A stretch of DNA of 64,000 bases, from the NCBI RefSeq assembly GCF_014641195.1, contig NZ_BMHQ01000001.1, positions 392,619-456,618 of the forward strand. Reading direction: 5' to 3'. Below the pieces are notes generated by a model that made no database searches, was not told where the DNA came from, and was given only the letters and a program-made list of their open reading frames with translations. Source of the DNA: Marinithermofilum abyssi (GTDB taxonomy: Bacteria; Bacillota; Bacilli; Thermoactinomycetales; DSM-45169). Below are positions 8,482 to 17,171 of the stretch, one piece after another. The translations under genes and the position numbers were made by a program. Every line of letters starts with the position of its first letter. The first letter of the stretch is position 1.

Positions 8482-8955
8482 TCAGCGAGCCTGTTCAATC
8501 GCCTGCTGTTCCTCTGCGGATAACCGATAAGTGGAACTTCCCTTTTCTACCGGTTTGGCATAAATATAAGATTGTCCTTGATTACTGAATAAACTGCTGA
8601 TAACCACGCCGTTTTGTTCATCATCCAATAGGGCGAGAGAAAAACTCATATCTGTTGCCCGCTCTCCGATCGCATTGTAACGAACCAACCCCATCCGCCC
8701 TTTCATGCGACGATGACTTTCCTTCAACTGCCGCAGAAAATCGCTCAATGATTCCGCACTCAACTCCCCTTTGAGCAACTCCCGCAGTCGATCCCCTTCT
8801 TCCAATTGATCGCGAAAACGGCCGATCATTTTTTTGTGTGCCCGCAACTTTAACCAGGTACCGAACCAGATCAAGAACCATAAACCTTGCAACACCAATA
8901 AACCCAGGGTAATTTCACCCGCATATGTATTCAGCCATCCCATATTCACAGCCAC
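8482..8955 (-). CDS. DUF4446 family membrane-anchored protein
   Basis: The 157-residue protein has one N-terminal membrane helix (about residues 14-36, ITLGLLVLQGLWFLIWFG), a charged helical/coiled-coil stretch (37-90), then the DUF4446 core with VRYNAIGERATDMSFSLALLD and NGVVISSLFSNQGQSYIYAKPV. This core is conserved in Bacillales next to parB, but its function is unknown. The GTG at 8955 follows GAGGG; an ATG at 8943 is an alternative start. It likely shares a transcript with the aminotransferase-like gene upstream. Confidence 0.85.
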   Translation of the reverse strand: MAVNMGWLNTYAGEITLGLLVLQGLWFLIWFGTWLKLRAHKKMIGRFRDQLEEGDRLRELLKGELSAESLSDFLRQLKESHRRMKGRMGLVRYNAIGERATDMSFSLALLDDEQNGVVISSLFSNQGQSYIYAKPVEKGSSTYRLSAEEQQAIEQAR

Positions 8956-9056
8956 AGATCGTTTCCCTCACTTCATCACAAAATCCAAAGCATTCCGCAA
9001 CAAACTGCGGATCCTGATATACGGACACTTCCCTGTTGGTTTGATCCGCAAAACAT

Positions 9057-10208
9057 TTACATCGCGGCACATGCTGCACTTACTTCTTGTACAGCAGAGA
9101 TCAGCGCCTGAACATCTTCCTCCGTATTGAAATAACCCGGACTTATACGAACGGTCCCCCCGTCCAACGTACCCAGGGTTTGATGCGCCACAGCAGCACA
9201 ATGCAAGCCGGCACGTACGGCGATACCGTAGTGTTGATCCAAGATCACAGCCATCTCATCAGGACCAACTCCCCGCACTCGAAAAGAAATCACCGGCAAG
9301 TGGTCGGTGGATGACCCTCTATACAAGGTTACCCCCTCGATTTCCCGCAGCCCGGCAACCAGTTGATCCCCTAAACGGCTTTCTTGACGATGGATCTCTT
9401 CTATACCCGTCTCCATCACAAACTGCAAGGCAGCATGCAGCCCTGCGATACCGGGTGTGTTGGGCGTCCCGCTTTCAAATCCTTCCGGACGGTCCTCAGG
9501 TTGTTCCAGCGCCTCCGATCGGCTTCCTGTCCCCCCGGTAATCAGGGGTTCTATCTTCACATCCGGGTGAACGATCAGTCCGCCGGTGCCTTGAGGGCCG
9601 AGAAGTCCTTTGTGCCCCGGGAAAGCCAACAGATGGATCCCCATCGCTTGTACATCAATCGGCAACACACCCGCCGTTTGGGCTGCATCCACCATGAACC
9701 GTACCTGATGCTGCTCCGCCATTTCCCCGATTTCCTCAATCGGTAAAACGGCACCATTCACATTGGAAGCATGGGTCGTAACGATCAAACGTGTCTCCGG
9801 ACGGATCGCCCGCTTTAAAAATGTCAAGTCTATCGGCGATCGGTCCGAAGGAGGGACCCATGTTACGTCAATCACTCCCCGTTTTCGCAGGCGTTCCAGA
9901 GGACGAGCGACTGCATTGTGCTCCCAACTGCTGGCGATCACATGGTCTCCCGGTTGTAAGAGGCCTAGCAATGCCTGGTTGATGGCTTGTGTAGCGTTAC
10001 CGTAAAACCACACTTGCTTGGGATCCGGGGCATGAAACAGCTGGGCGGCCAACCTCCGGGTATCATCGATGACCTGGCCGGCCCGTACAGACAATCGGTG
10101 ACCTCCCCTGCCCGGGTTAGCCCCAAACTCTTCTATACACTCTTTCATCGCGTCGGTCACTCCCGGCGGTTTGGGCCAACTGGTTGCAGCTTGGTCCAAA
10201 TAGATCAT
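9057..10208 (-). CDS. Cysteine desulfurase-like aminotransferase class V
   Basis: The 383-residue PLP-dependent enzyme begins MIYLDQAATSWPKPPGV and contains the PLP region: VDAAQTAGVLPIDV (Asp-x-x-Gln) and the lysine in LAFPGHKGLLGPQGTGG (Schiff-base Lys in GHKG). The C-terminal AGLHCAAVAH holds the cysteine of the active loop. This pattern fits the NifS/Csd-like family seen near parB in Bacillales, which takes sulfur from cysteine or a related substrate. The ATG at 10208 follows GGAGGTGAAG; the longer frame has no ribosome-binding site. No Fe-S scaffold gene is adjacent, so the physiological acceptor is unknown. Confidence 0.88.
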   Translation of the reverse strand: MIYLDQAATSWPKPPGVTDAMKECIEEFGANPGRGGHRLSVRAGQVIDDTRRLAAQLFHAPDPKQVWFYGNATQAINQALLGLLQPGDHVIASSWEHNAVARPLERLRKRGVIDVTWVPPSDRSPIDLTFLKRAIRPETRLIVTTHASNVNGAVLPIEEIGEMAEQHQVRFMVDAAQTAGVLPIDVQAMGIHLLAFPGHKGLLGPQGTGGLIVHPDVKIEPLITGGTGSRSEALEQPEDRPEGFESGTPNTPGIAGLHAALQFVMETGIEEIHRQESRLGDQLVAGLREIEGVTLYRGSSTDHLPVISFRVRGVGPDEMAVILDQHYGIAVRAGLHCAAVAHQTLGTLDGGTVRISPGYFNTEEDVQALISAVQEVSAACAAM

Positions 10209-10236
10209 GGGCTTCACCTCCGCTTTGTTGGTTCGA

Positions 10237-11094
10237 TCAGTCAATCAACCGATCTCGGTGGAGAATTTCCACCAATCGTTCCAGTTCCCGTTCAGAGTAA
10301 TATTCGATTTCAATCCGTCCCTTGCGACGTCCATGCCGAATACGAACCGGCGTACTGAAAGCTTCCTGCAACAAGTCTTCGTAGCGTTTGAATTGGGGGT
10401 TTTCTTCCTTTTGTACCCGCCCTTTCCTCTTTCGGTTTTGCTGCTCATTGATTTTCTGAATCCACTCTTCCAGTTGCCGGACACTGGCTCCTTCTTTAAC
10501 CACTTTCTGTGCCAGCCGTACCATCAACTCCCGATCTTTCAGCCCCAACAGTGCACGGGCATGTCCCATCGACAATGTTCCACGTGAAACATTTTCTTGA
10601 ATCACATCGGGAAGCTGCAGCAAACGAAGATAGTTGGTCACATGGGGACGGCTTTTACCCACTTTTTTCGCCAACTCTTCCTGGGTCATGGAGAATTGAT
10701 CCATCAATTTTTGATACGCCTGTGCAATCTCGATGGAGTTCAAATCCTCTCTTTGCAAGTTCTCAATCAAGGCAATCTCCATCATCTGCTCATCTGTAAA
10801 TTCCCGTACGACGATGGGGACTGTATCCAAACCCACTTCTTTCGCTGCGCGAAAACGGCGTTCCCCCGCAACAATCTCATACCCGCGAATGCTTTTTCGC
10901 ACCACTAGAGGCTGGATAATCCCATGCTCTCGAATGGAGGACACCAACTCTTCCAATGCCTCCGTATCAAAAGTCTTTCGCGGTTGATAGGGGTTGGGTC
11001 TGAGCTCTTCAACCGCCACTTCATTAACGGCATCACTTTCCGTCGCTTCGGGAAGAAGGGCTCCCAACCCCCGTCCCAAACGCTTACCTGCCAT
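10237..11094 (-). CDS. parB: Chromosome-partitioning protein ParB (Spo0J)
   Basis: The 285-residue ParB has the basic start MAGKRLGRGLGALLPE (ParA-stimulating peptide), the CTPase domain with IVAGERRFRAAKEVGL and [15 protein letters not shown], a helix-turn-helix (TQEELAKKVGKSRPHVTNYLRLLQLP, split here: TQEELAKKVGKS then RPHVTNYLRL), and a C-terminal dimerisation domain. ParB loads at parS as a CTP-dependent clamp and recruits SMC. It overlaps parA by 11 nt. A parS site lies inside the gene, exactly as in B. subtilis spo0J. In sporulation ParB/ParA help orient the origins. Confidence 0.98.
   Translation of the reverse strand: MAGKRLGRGLGALLPEATESDAVNEVAVEELRPNPYQPRKTFDTEALEELVSSIREHGIIQPLVVRKSIRGYEIVAGERRFRAAKEVGLDTVPIVVREFTDEQMMEIALIENLQREDLNSIEIAQAYQKLMDQFSMTQEELAKKVGKSRPHVTNYLRLLQLPDVIQENVSRGTLSMGHARALLGLKDRELMVRLAQKVVKEGASVRQLEEWIQKINEQQNRKRKGRVQKEENPQFKRYEDLLQEAFSTPVRIRHGRRKGRIEIEYYSERELERLVEILHRDRLID
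10576..10591. promoter_or_regulatory. parS centromere site inside parB
   Basis: TGTTCCACGTGAAACA fits the 16-bp parS consensus TGTTNCACGTGAAACA and is the variant found inside B. subtilis spo0J. ParB would nucleate here and spread or slide over the origin region. Confidence 0.97.
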
Positions 11095-11848
11095 TCGCCA
11101 TCACTTCCTTTGCCAACTGAAGATAACATTCTGCACCGCGGGATCGAGGATCATAATTTAAGATCGGCACTCCGTGACTGGGAGCTTCACTCAAACGTAC
11201 ATTCCGCGGAATCACCGTCTGATACACTTTTTGTTGGAAGTATTTTTTCACTTCATCCATCACCTGTACGGAAAGATTGGTGCGCCCGTCAAACATGGTC
11301 AGCAGAACTCCCTCGATCTCCAGCTTTTTGTTCAAATGTTTCTGTACGATCCGGATGGTGTTCAGCAGTTGTCCCAATCCTTCCAAGGCATAAAACTCAC
11401 ATTGAATAGGGATTAATACGGTATGAGCAGCCGTCAAAGAATTGATCGTTAATACACCCAGGGAAGGTGGGCAATCAATCAGTATGTAATCATAGTCATC
11501 CTGAATCGGTTGTAGAGCCCTCTTTAATCGTTGCTCCCGTGACAACGTCTGGACCAGCTCGATCTCCGCACCTGCCAATTCAATCGTCGCAGGTACCAGA
11601 TCCAGATTGTCAATATCCGTAGATAACACAACATTGCTGATCGAAAGTTCTTCAATCAGCACATCATAGATACAAACTTCTACATCCCCCTTGTTGATTC
11701 CCAGACCGGATGTGGTATTACCTTGAGGATCAATATCTACGATCAAGCACTTTTTCCCCTGATGTGCCAAGCTGGTTCCCAAATTAATAGAAGTGGTTGT
11801 TTTTCCAACTCCGCCTTTCTGATTGGCGATGGCAATCACTTTTCCCAT
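11084..11848 (-). CDS. parA: ParA-family ATPase Soj
   Basis: The 254-residue deviant Walker ATPase carries KGGVGKTT at residues 11-18, the Walker A' and B motifs (LIVDIDPQGNTTSGLG, ILIDCPPSLGVLT) and the family's C-terminal basic helix. It lacks the N-terminal HTH of plasmid ParA types. ATP-bound Soj dimerises on DNA and is switched by the ParB N-terminus; monomeric Soj also inhibits DnaA in B. subtilis. The ATG follows GGAGG. It overlaps parB by 11 nt, so the two are translationally coupled. Confidence 0.98.
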   Translation of the reverse strand: MGKVIAIANQKGGVGKTTTSINLGTSLAHQGKKCLIVDIDPQGNTTSGLGINKGDVEVCIYDVLIEELSISNVVLSTDIDNLDLVPATIELAGAEIELVQTLSREQRLKRALQPIQDDYDYILIDCPPSLGVLTINSLTAAHTVLIPIQCEFYALEGLGQLLNTIRIVQKHLNKKLEIEGVLLTMFDGRTNLSVQVMDEVKKYFQQKVYQTVIPRNVRLSEAPSHGVPILNYDPRSRGAECYLQLAKEVMANGR

Positions 11849-12729
11849 ACTGCCTTCCTCCCCGTTTCAAAAGAGATCGAAATATTACTGCCAGTTTGCG
11901 ATCCATCCAGCACATCGTCTCGACTCTCAGCTGCACAAACACGTTCTTCCGCTCTTCTCTATCTTCTATACCATTGATTATACTCGTTTTTAAGGATCAT
12001 CGGACACGTTTTTATAAGTGTGTTCACAAGAAGGCTCCCCTTTTTGATTTTTCTGCGGAAAAGAAAATCTCAGCTTGTATATGATAGCTTCAACTCCTTT
12101 TGCCCATTGCTCCCCTACTGCGACGCAGAGTCCATATTGTCCGCTCAAGAGATATGAGACATGGCACCGTGAGGGTGTACCGCTTTTTTCTCTTTTCCCT
12201 CTGGTCCGATGTGTTCGTCCTCGCTCTCAGGCAAAAGAGTTCTTCTGCCCTTTGTCAGCAGCCTTCAACTCTATTTTAGCGGTCCATCGGGAATGAAACG
12301 GAAATGGACCCATGCTTATATAGCCATTGGCTTGATAAGCAGAGGGAACTCTCCTGCTTTCGTTCCCTTTTCGACATCACAGATGTTAAACAGTCCACTC
12401 AAAAATATTGCGTAACTGTAGAGAGAATACTTCACACGACTACATCCGGTATAGTTGCGATAAGCAAAGCGTGAGCCAAAGAAAATGCTATATGTGGCAC
12501 CCACGGGCACCAACACCCACAGAGCACACGACACGCCTTGGCTGATTGCGTCCAAGGCGTGCTATGGCTCTATATTTGCCTCCGTCCCGTATGTTTTCGA
12601 TGGGTACATGGTTCAGTCGCGAATAAACAGAAAGGCTTCCTGTTGCCCCTGTACAACTGCCGAGACTTTGTCATCCATTTCAGTGCCCTTGTCACAAAGG
12701 GCTTCTGCATTTTCAACGAGATATAAAAT
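11849..12729. other. 880-bp gap between parA and noc with no supportable gene
   Basis: Only short open frames occur here. One minus-strand frame (12316-12555, TTG start, no ribosome-binding site) encodes a partly hydrophobic 79-residue sequence without recognisable motifs. The parA-proximal side contains an AT-rich stretch with a minus-strand TATAAT near 11976 that may serve parA. At 12532-12561 there is a perfect 10-bp inverted repeat. The region looks like decayed sequence or an insertion remnant, but I cannot name the source. Confidence 0.5.
12532..12561. repeat. Perfect 10-bp inverted repeat (10-nt loop)
   Basis: CACGCCTTGG, a 10-nt spacer and CCAAGGCGTG form a perfect hairpin or dyad. 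No U-tract follows on either strand, so it is not a simple terminator; an operator or an element end are possible readings. Confidence 0.6.
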
Positions 12730-12757
12730 AAGGAGGTGTCACCCCCTTCAAATACAT
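12730..12757 (-). terminator. Terminator downstream of noc
   Basis: On the minus strand AAGGGGGT-GAC-ACCTCCTT (8 bp with one G-U pair) is followed by ATTTTAT, 20 nt past the noc stop. Confidence 0.6.
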
Positions 12758-12769
12758 ACCTTCTGCTAT

Positions 12770-13585
12770 TTATTTGGGAATACGGATCACGACTTCATAA
12801 AAATCCTCATGCTCTTGTTCATCCGCCGAAACAGCCAGCCCTGTTTGTTTCACCATGTCCACAGACTGGCGGATGGTATTCATGGCAATCCGCACATCCC
12901 TGGAAAACGACTTCCGTTTGGGCTTCGGCTTCCCTTGTTTGCCCTCCAACAGTTTGCGAATCCGTTCCTCTGTCTGCTTCACATTCAATTCCTTGGTAAT
13001 GATCTCCTCCAACAAACGAACCTGCTCTTCCACATCTTTCAATGCCAACAATGCACGTGCATGCCGCTCTGTAATATCTCTTTTCATCAAAGCTTTCTGA
13101 ATCGGTTCGGATAGTTGCAGCAAACGCAGCTTGTTGGCAATCGTAGATTGTCCCTTCCCCAACCGTTGAGCCAAACTCTCTTGTGTCAAACCATGCAGTT
13201 GAATCAACTGTTGATAGGCAGCCGCCTCTTCAATCGCGGTTAAACCCTCCCGTTGCAGGTTCTCGATTAGAGCGGCAGAAGCAGCCTGGGCATCATTCAT
13301 CTCACGAATAACCGCAGGAATACGGGGCATCCCTAGTTTTTTGACCGCTCGTAAACGGCGTTCACCCGCGATCAGCTCATAACCGCCGCGAACCGTTCTT
13401 ACTACAATCGGCTGAATAACCCCATGGGTTTTAATGGTCTGGCAAAGCTCTTCAATCCGTTCATCGTCAAAGATCGAGCGTGGTTGGTAAGGACTCGATT
13501 GAATATTTCCGACCGGGAGTTGTTTTACTTCATCATGCGAATCTTTTTCTCCTATGCCGAACAACCGGGTGAACGGCTCTTTCAT
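12770..13585 (-). CDS. noc: Nucleoid occlusion protein Noc
   Basis: The 271-residue ParB paralogue begins [15 protein letters not shown], similar to the amphipathic membrane-targeting helix of B. subtilis Noc, and has the CTP-binding core ([31 protein letters not shown]), an HTH ([20 protein letters not shown]) and a C-terminal dimerisation domain. Noc binds dispersed sites and the membrane to block FtsZ assembly over the nucleoid. The frame is open to 13708, but AGGTGG lies 9 nt before the ATG at 13585. Unlike B. subtilis, where noc adjoins rsmG, an actin-like cassette of about 3.4 kb separates the two here. Confidence 0.93.
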   Translation of the reverse strand: MKEPFTRLFGIGEKDSHDEVKQLPVGNIQSSPYQPRSIFDDERIEELCQTIKTHGVIQPIVVRTVRGGYELIAGERRLRAVKKLGMPRIPAVIREMNDAQAASAALIENLQREGLTAIEEAAAYQQLIQLHGLTQESLAQRLGKGQSTIANKLRLLQLSEPIQKALMKRDITERHARALLALKDVEEQVRLLEEIITKELNVKQTEERIRKLLEGKQGKPKPKRKSFSRDVRIAMNTIRQSVDMVKQTGLAVSADEQEHEDFYEVVIRIPK

Positions 13586-13691
13586 GGATTGCACACCACC
13601 TACATCTCTATGTACTCCATTATTCCTCCTTTTACTTATTCGCTGTCCCCCCTTCTTCCCCTTCTCTGCCGTCAGGAACAAATGTTGATCA

Positions 13692-13707
13692 TGTTTCACG
13701 TGAAACA
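13692..13707. promoter_or_regulatory. parS site upstream of noc
   Basis: TGTTTCACGTGAAACA is a perfect 16-bp palindromic parS. It lies about 105 bp upstream of the noc start and about 3.1 kb from the parS inside parB. Confidence 0.97.
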
Positions 13708-13826
13708 TCGGTGCAATCTCTTATCAAAATAACCCTCCCTATCATCAACGATCAAGAATCAAATGACCAGACACGCCCTAAACCACATCCCCCTATATTT
13801 CGTGTTACGAAAAAATTCTGCCCCTC

Positions 13827-14095
13827 TCGAACATCCAATGTTTTCCTCCTGTAATCCGCCTAAAAACGATTACGCCAAAAATAGAGAATAAGTAGTACGT
13901 TGAATAGTTCTATCTATCTGTTTTTTACCGGGAGCACATCGAAGTATATTCTGCACGATCCCCCAATCACCTTAGAATTACAGGGTTTTTCACACTTTCC
14001 TTTTTGTATCGAAATGTGTCTCAGCCCCTTAAATTTCGTCGAAAGGTCATAGAAACCATTGTGAATATCGTCGTTTTCAGTGTGAAATTGTCGAA
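13827..14095. promoter_or_regulatory. TCGAA-rich region upstream of the actin-like gene (candidate centromere/operator)
   Basis: Five copies of TCGAA, all in the same orientation, occur at 13827, 13939, 14009, 14039 and 14091 in a 270-bp gene-free, AT-rich stretch. The last is part of TGTCGAA (14089-14095), a match to the Spo0A box core, 18 nt upstream of the -35 of the following promoter. ParM-type systems usually have repeated partner-binding sites in this position. The regulatory or centromere role is an inference. Confidence 0.4.
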
Positions 14096-14112
14096 TCTTC
14101 CCAGTTTGTTTA

Positions 14113-14142
14113 TTGACCCCCCTTCGTTGAGCTTGATAGAAT
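14113..14142 (+). promoter_or_regulatory. SigmaA-type promoter of the actin-like gene
   Basis: TTGACC (14113-14118), an 18-nt spacer and TAGAAT (14137-14142) precede the ATG at 14181 by about 40 nt. Confidence 0.75.
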
Positions 14143-14180
14143 CGTGATAGAAGTTCGTCAAAAAATAGGGGGCAAGGAAT

Positions 14181-15377
14181 ATGAGCATACCGATTTACAT
14201 AGGAAATGACCAAGGCTATTACGGTACGAAAGTCGTGAGCCGTAACGGGGATAAATTCTTAAAAATGTTTATCCGCAATATGGTGGTCCCCAACCGTGTG
14301 GGAGAGATTACATACAATAACGACCCGCACAATATTATGTATCGGGAAAAAGAAGGAGCCCGGGAATGGTTTGTCGGGAAGCTGGCCATTGAACAATCAG
14401 GGGATGATGAGTTGTTCGACTCTCACGAACGCCGTTTGTTCAGCCCCACTTGGTTCCGTGAACAGGAATACTTGATTATGTTCCGCGTCAGCACTGGTTT
14501 GATGCTGCAGGGAAACAACAGCAACAGCGAACCGATCGTCTCGGTTGCCCTTCCCACAGACAGCTACATCGACTATAAAGAAGAACTGAAGCGCCGCTTG
14601 GTAGGGAAACACAGCTTTGAAGTGAAACAAGGAAACCTGCCTTACCGCAAAGTCGAATTTGAAATCAAACGGGAAAACCTGTACGTAATCAGTCAGCCGA
14701 TGGCCACGCTGTTCCATATCGCTCTCGATCGGGACGGACAATTGCTAAATGAAGATCTGTTCATTCAAAAGGTCAGCATCAACGACCTCGGCTTCGGCAC
14801 TTCCGACGTGGAAACACTGCATGGTGAAACGATTATCAAACGGCAAAGCTTCACTTCCCGCCATGCCATGATTAACGTTTATCAGCTTCTCTCCAAACGC
14901 CTGGCCGAATTCTCCCGGGAAGTGGATCCGGATAAAACCGGCAAAGAATATCCCATTTGGAGCTTGAACCGAGTGATTCGCTCCGGAGAAATCAGCTTCA
15001 AAGGGAAAGTCTATGATGTATCGGAGATCGTGCAAAGCTGCATCCAAGAAGTCGGAGAAGCATTGGTGGATGAAGTGTGGAACCGTCTCGACTATGCGGA
15101 TGACATTACTTACATCATCCTGACCGGCGGTTCCTCCATCCCCTTTAAGCAATACTATCGAGAACGCTTCGGTGACAAACTGATCTTCGCCGAGGATTAT
15201 GGGATCGATGCCCAATTCGCCAATGCCTTCGGGTTGTGCAAATTCACGCAATCCAAGTCCAAGACTGTTCCCCTGAAAAATCAACAGGAAGTGGCAGCCA
15301 CCATCCAAGAAGAGTTTTCCGTACCGAGCACCGTCGATAAACCGGTAACCCGGGAAAAACGCGGCAACAAAAAGTAA
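14181..15377 (+). CDS. ParM/Alp-type actin-like protein, chromosomal
   Basis: The 398-residue protein shows the actin-fold nucleotide motifs: phosphate 1 IGNDQGYYGTK (7-17), phosphate 2 NDLGFGT (201-207) and adenosine motif LTGGSS (314-319). It resembles the ParM/StbA and Alp groups, not MreB or FtsA. The last 40 residues are charged and probably disordered. ParM-like proteins form ATP-driven filaments that move plasmid DNA via an adaptor; here the gene is chromosomal, between noc and rsmG, within 10 kb of oriC. The ATG follows AAGGA. No typical small ParR adaptor follows; the next gene encodes a 528-residue protein. A role in origin segregation or hyphal growth is inference. Confidence 0.85.
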   Translation: MSIPIYIGNDQGYYGTKVVSRNGDKFLKMFIRNMVVPNRVGEITYNNDPHNIMYREKEGAREWFVGKLAIEQSGDDELFDSHERRLFSPTWFREQEYLIMFRVSTGLMLQGNNSNSEPIVSVALPTDSYIDYKEELKRRLVGKHSFEVKQGNLPYRKVEFEIKRENLYVISQPMATLFHIALDRDGQLLNEDLFIQKVSINDLGFGTSDVETLHGETIIKRQSFTSRHAMINVYQLLSKRLAEFSREVDPDKTGKEYPIWSLNRVIRSGEISFKGKVYDVSEIVQSCIQEVGEALVDEVWNRLDYADDITYIILTGGSSIPFKQYYRERFGDKLIFAEDYGIDAQFANAFGLCKFTQSKSKTVPLKNQQEVAATIQEEFSVPSTVDKPVTREKRGNKK

Positions 15378-15399
15378 CCCATATCCAGTCAACAGAAAA

Positions 15400-15425
15400 A
15401 CCCCCAGGAAGTGCTTCCTGGGGGA
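15400..15425 (+). terminator. Strong hairpin between the actin-like gene and its neighbour
   Basis: CCCCCAGGAA-GTGC-TTCCTGGGGG forms a perfect 10-bp stem 24 nt after the stop codon. On the plus strand no U-tract follows (ATTCACTC), so it may act as an mRNA-stabilising or partially attenuating element; on the minus strand TTTTT follows. A second hairpin, CCTCTTC-TTTTT-GAAGAGG, lies at 15460-15478. Confidence 0.55.
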
Positions 15426-15546
15426 TTCACTCATCCTAAACAACGAAAAATGATGGAACCCTCTTCTTTTTGAAGAGGAATCCGTTGATGCTGCTTCCAA
15501 AAAAGAGCAGATCCACCTGAACCGCTATAGAAAAGGAGGGAATTCC

Positions 15547-17133
15547 ATGACAAAGGCCGGCAAGCAGTTTGATTTCATCATTATCAGCAACGGGCCCGAT
15601 GGAAAGGACATCGCCCGTCAAATCCAGCAATCCGGCAAAAGCGCATGGGTCCTTCATTTGGAACCCGGAACAACGGCATCCGTCCTATGCAGTTCACCCA
15701 TTGTCCGCAACCGTCCCGGACACCAAGTGGAAGAATGGTCGCAGGAAGACACAGCCCCTTCGTCCCGCGGAGTCCTCACCCAATGTTTAAGCCAGGAAGG
15801 GCATCATGCCGTTTATCTATTACAAGCACCCATGACGGAAGCTCCCGTGAATACCGGCCCCTATCTCACCGCCAGTGACAGCGGGACCGTCCGCAGCAAA
15901 AAGCTGCCCCCGTTTCTTTTGGAACGAGAGATTCAGCAACGCAAACGGCTGATACACCGCCCGCACTTACTGGATCGGACCGTCAAAACAGAAGAAACCC
16001 AAACAAAGCCTGGCGTTGAAGAAGGAAAAGCAGCCCAGGATCAACCCATCTTCCGGGAGCGGGAATTAAAACTGCGCAAACGGCTGACACGGGGGCTTCG
16101 CCGCACCCAAGTCACCCCTGCCGCCTCCACCGCTTCATCTTCGGCCTTCAATCCACCGGTAACAGAGCCGCCGCTGCCTCCGATTCAAGAGGATGAAACG
16201 GCATTATGGTCCATGAACGAAACGGTTGATTCTCTCGACTCGCCAGAAGCAACAACGTCCTTCTCATTGGATGAAACTGAGTGGTTGGGAGCGGAGGCTG
16301 CCCCCGGAATGGGGATGGATCCAGAAACACCGAAAGAAGAATCCCTTCCAACGGAAGGCGAAGCAACAGCACCGGCGGATCCAGAAACACCGGATCGAAC
16401 CCAAGAGGACGAGGAACAGCCTGTGTATCCCAAGTCCGTCATCCCGATGAATCACGGACGTGTACGCAACCGACGTTCCCCGCGAAAGAAAGACAGACGT
16501 CCTTTCCAATCGTATAAAGAGGAAGAAACCCGTGAGTTTCGCGAGTCCACTTCCATTCCGGGTCACAGGGTATGGGAAGCACCTGAAAAGGGAGAACAAC
16601 AGGAAGAAGTTCGCGAAGACACAGATTTTTCCTTCGAGTATGATGAGGAAGCCTGGCTGAAATCTTTTCAAAGGAAAAACAGCCCTCGCGACGATCGAGA
16701 GGCTGATTCCGCAACCAGCGAGAATCGCAAAAGTGCGACACCACCAGACACACCGCCGGCATCCAAGGAACGGACAGCCCGACCTTTCAGCAAGCCTCCT
16801 GCCTCATCTGCCGGCCGACCCAAGAAACCGACCCGATCATCCCGGCCTTTCGAGCAAGTAAACGCGGCCCGGAAACATTCGGATCAGCGCCCCTCGGCTC
16901 GGAAGTCTGCCTCCTTCATGGGTGAGGAAGAAGCTCGCCGCATTTTGAAGCAAAGCAGTTCCGGCGATTCCGGAGATACATTGAAACGGGATACGATTGA
17001 GTTGGAAGATCCTTATGGATACGATTCCTATGAAGATTTCCTCACCCCCTTCGCCAATGCCGAAGTGGAAAAGCTGGAAAAGCGGAAGCTGGCACTCAGA
17101 GGGTTGCATAATCTGATCAATAACCTGGGGTGA
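15547..17133 (+). CDS. Large, mostly disordered protein of unknown function, partner of the actin-like gene
   Basis: I do not recognise this 528-residue protein. Residues 8-40 (FDFIIISNGPDGKDIARQ and on to HLEPG) have the beta-alpha-beta look of an FAD/NAD-type Rossmann start, in degenerate form. A basic motif, ERE-[IL]-xx-RKRL, occurs twice, at 126-135 and 171-180. Residues about 185-460 are low-complexity, rich in Pro, Glu, Ser, Thr, Arg, with a 60-bp-spaced DNA repeat encoding DPETP twice. The C-terminus (about 460-528) is predicted helical, ending KLALRGLHNLINNLG. The ATG follows GGAGGG. The gene follows the actin-like gene on the same strand, so a partner or adaptor role is plausible but unproven. 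Confidence 0.8.
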   Translation: MTKAGKQFDFIIISNGPDGKDIARQIQQSGKSAWVLHLEPGTTASVLCSSPIVRNRPGHQVEEWSQEDTAPSSRGVLTQCLSQEGHHAVYLLQAPMTEAPVNTGPYLTASDSGTVRSKKLPPFLLEREIQQRKRLIHRPHLLDRTVKTEETQTKPGVEEGKAAQDQPIFRERELKLRKRLTRGLRRTQVTPAASTASSSAFNPPVTEPPLPPIQEDETALWSMNETVDSLDSPEATTSFSLDETEWLGAEAAPGMGMDPETPKEESLPTEGEATAPADPETPDRTQEDEEQPVYPKSVIPMNHGRVRNRRSPRKKDRRPFQSYKEEETREFRESTSIPGHRVWEAPEKGEQQEEVREDTDFSFEYDEEAWLKSFQRKNSPRDDREADSATSENRKSATPPDTPPASKERTARPFSKPPASSAGRPKKPTRSSRPFEQVNAARKHSDQRPSARKSASFMGEEEARRILKQSSSGDSGDTLKRDTIELEDPYGYDSYEDFLTPFANAEVEKLEKRKLALRGLHNLINNLG

Positions 17134-17171
17134 ACGGAATCCTCCAGCATGGAAAAAGGGGCAACAACATC

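Noticed and set aside
12316..12555. Minus-strand 79-codon frame in the parA-noc gap
   Set aside because: TTG start without ribosome-binding site, no motif; kept only as a remark in the gap entry.
13914..14213. Minus-strand 99-codon frame in the upstream region of the actin-like gene
   Set aside because: It overlaps the start of the actin-like gene, has no ribosome-binding site, and the region shows promoter and repeat features instead.
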